Origin: UBA1367 sp040268355
GTDB lineage: Bacteria > Actinomycetota > Coriobacteriia > Coriobacteriales > Atopobiaceae
DNA: 40,078 nucleotides
Reading direction: 5' to 3'
Assembly (NCBI GenBank): GCA_040268355.1
Contig: JAWRIT010000031.1
Location: 1-40,078, forward strand
Part shown: piece after piece, positions 40,031-40,078 of the stretch
Layout of the letters: the number at the start of each line of letters is the position of its first letter
Position numbering within the stretch: position 1 is the first letter of the stretch
Program-made: the position numbers and the translations under genes
The notes under the pieces: model-generated
Databases searched by the model: none
What the model was told of the DNA's origin: nothing
What the model saw: the letters and a program-made list of their open reading frames with translations, nothing else

Positions 40031-40078
40031 CGAACCCAAGGCAAAACGACACGCGGTGCGGGAGCGCCTGCCACGAGC

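Noticed and set aside
1..40078. tRNA, rRNA, CRISPR arrays, intact transposases, phage genes
   Set aside because: I looked for cloverleaf-like segments with CCA ends, repeat-spacer arrays and transposase or integrase motifs and saw none that hold up.

Overview
The window is GC-rich (roughly two thirds G+C by eye), with short intergenic gaps, clear GGAGG-type ribosome binding sites and several overlapping start/stop codons. The gene set (glucose-family PTS, split transketolase, PepSY/OmpR-type two-component system, HdeD-like and CmpB-like membrane proteins, formate-tetrahydrofolate ligase with a stand-alone cyclohydrolase) suggests a fermentative, gut- or mouth-type actinobacterium, most likely class Coriobacteriia (Olsenella/Atopobiaceae-like). 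That placement is an inference from content. No tRNA, rRNA, CRISPR array or intact transposase was seen.

Left part (1-6.7 kb): a truncated carboxymuconolactone-decarboxylase-like gene faces away from a flavin reductase across a 30-bp dyad. These are followed on the minus strand by an aldo/keto reductase, a degenerate cystathionine-synthase-like protein coupled to a TGS-less threonyl-tRNA synthetase, a probable lipoprotein and a small zinc-ribbon membrane protein.

Folate / one-carbon operon (6.8-12.7 kb, minus strand): fhs, fchA, folD, folE, a QueD/PTPS-family gene and folC. FolD has lost the lysine and glutamine needed for cyclohydrolase activity, which explains the separate FchA. The PTPS protein carries a CE-x2-HGH motif that may let it stand in for FolB.

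Middle (12.8-21.6 kb): a TIGR02452 macrodomain-like gene behind a G-quadruplex-type repeat, HdeD, a 5'-deleted SAM-hydrolase remnant, nudC, a CmpB-type membrane protein, a pepSY-response regulator-histidine kinase operon whose kinase has a roughly 100-residue half-aspartate extracytoplasmic loop, an HPS/KGPDC-family aldolase/decarboxylase and a C_GCAxxG_C_C protein. An 840-bp gene-free island (21.57-22.41 kb) holds a 20-bp perfect palindrome, a run of potential RNA hairpins and a 90-bp MITE/REP-like element.

Right part (22.4-40 kb): two facing sugar operons controlled by two LacI-type regulators. The minus-strand operon encodes a PTS EIIBC, two DUF1593 (nucleoside-hydrolase-fold) proteins, an alpha/beta hydrolase and a GH78 alpha-L-rhamnosidase, all without secretion signals. 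The plus-strand operon encodes a FucI/AraA-type isomerase, a split transketolase and a GlpK-like FGGY kinase with an altered sugar pocket. Both promoter regions share TTTA(C/G)TAAA operator-like palindromes, so the two operons probably form one regulon for an imported plant glycoside. A ketose-phosphate pathway such as that for D-apiose fits best. An NCS2 nucleobase permease with a nested inverted-repeat leader closes the window.
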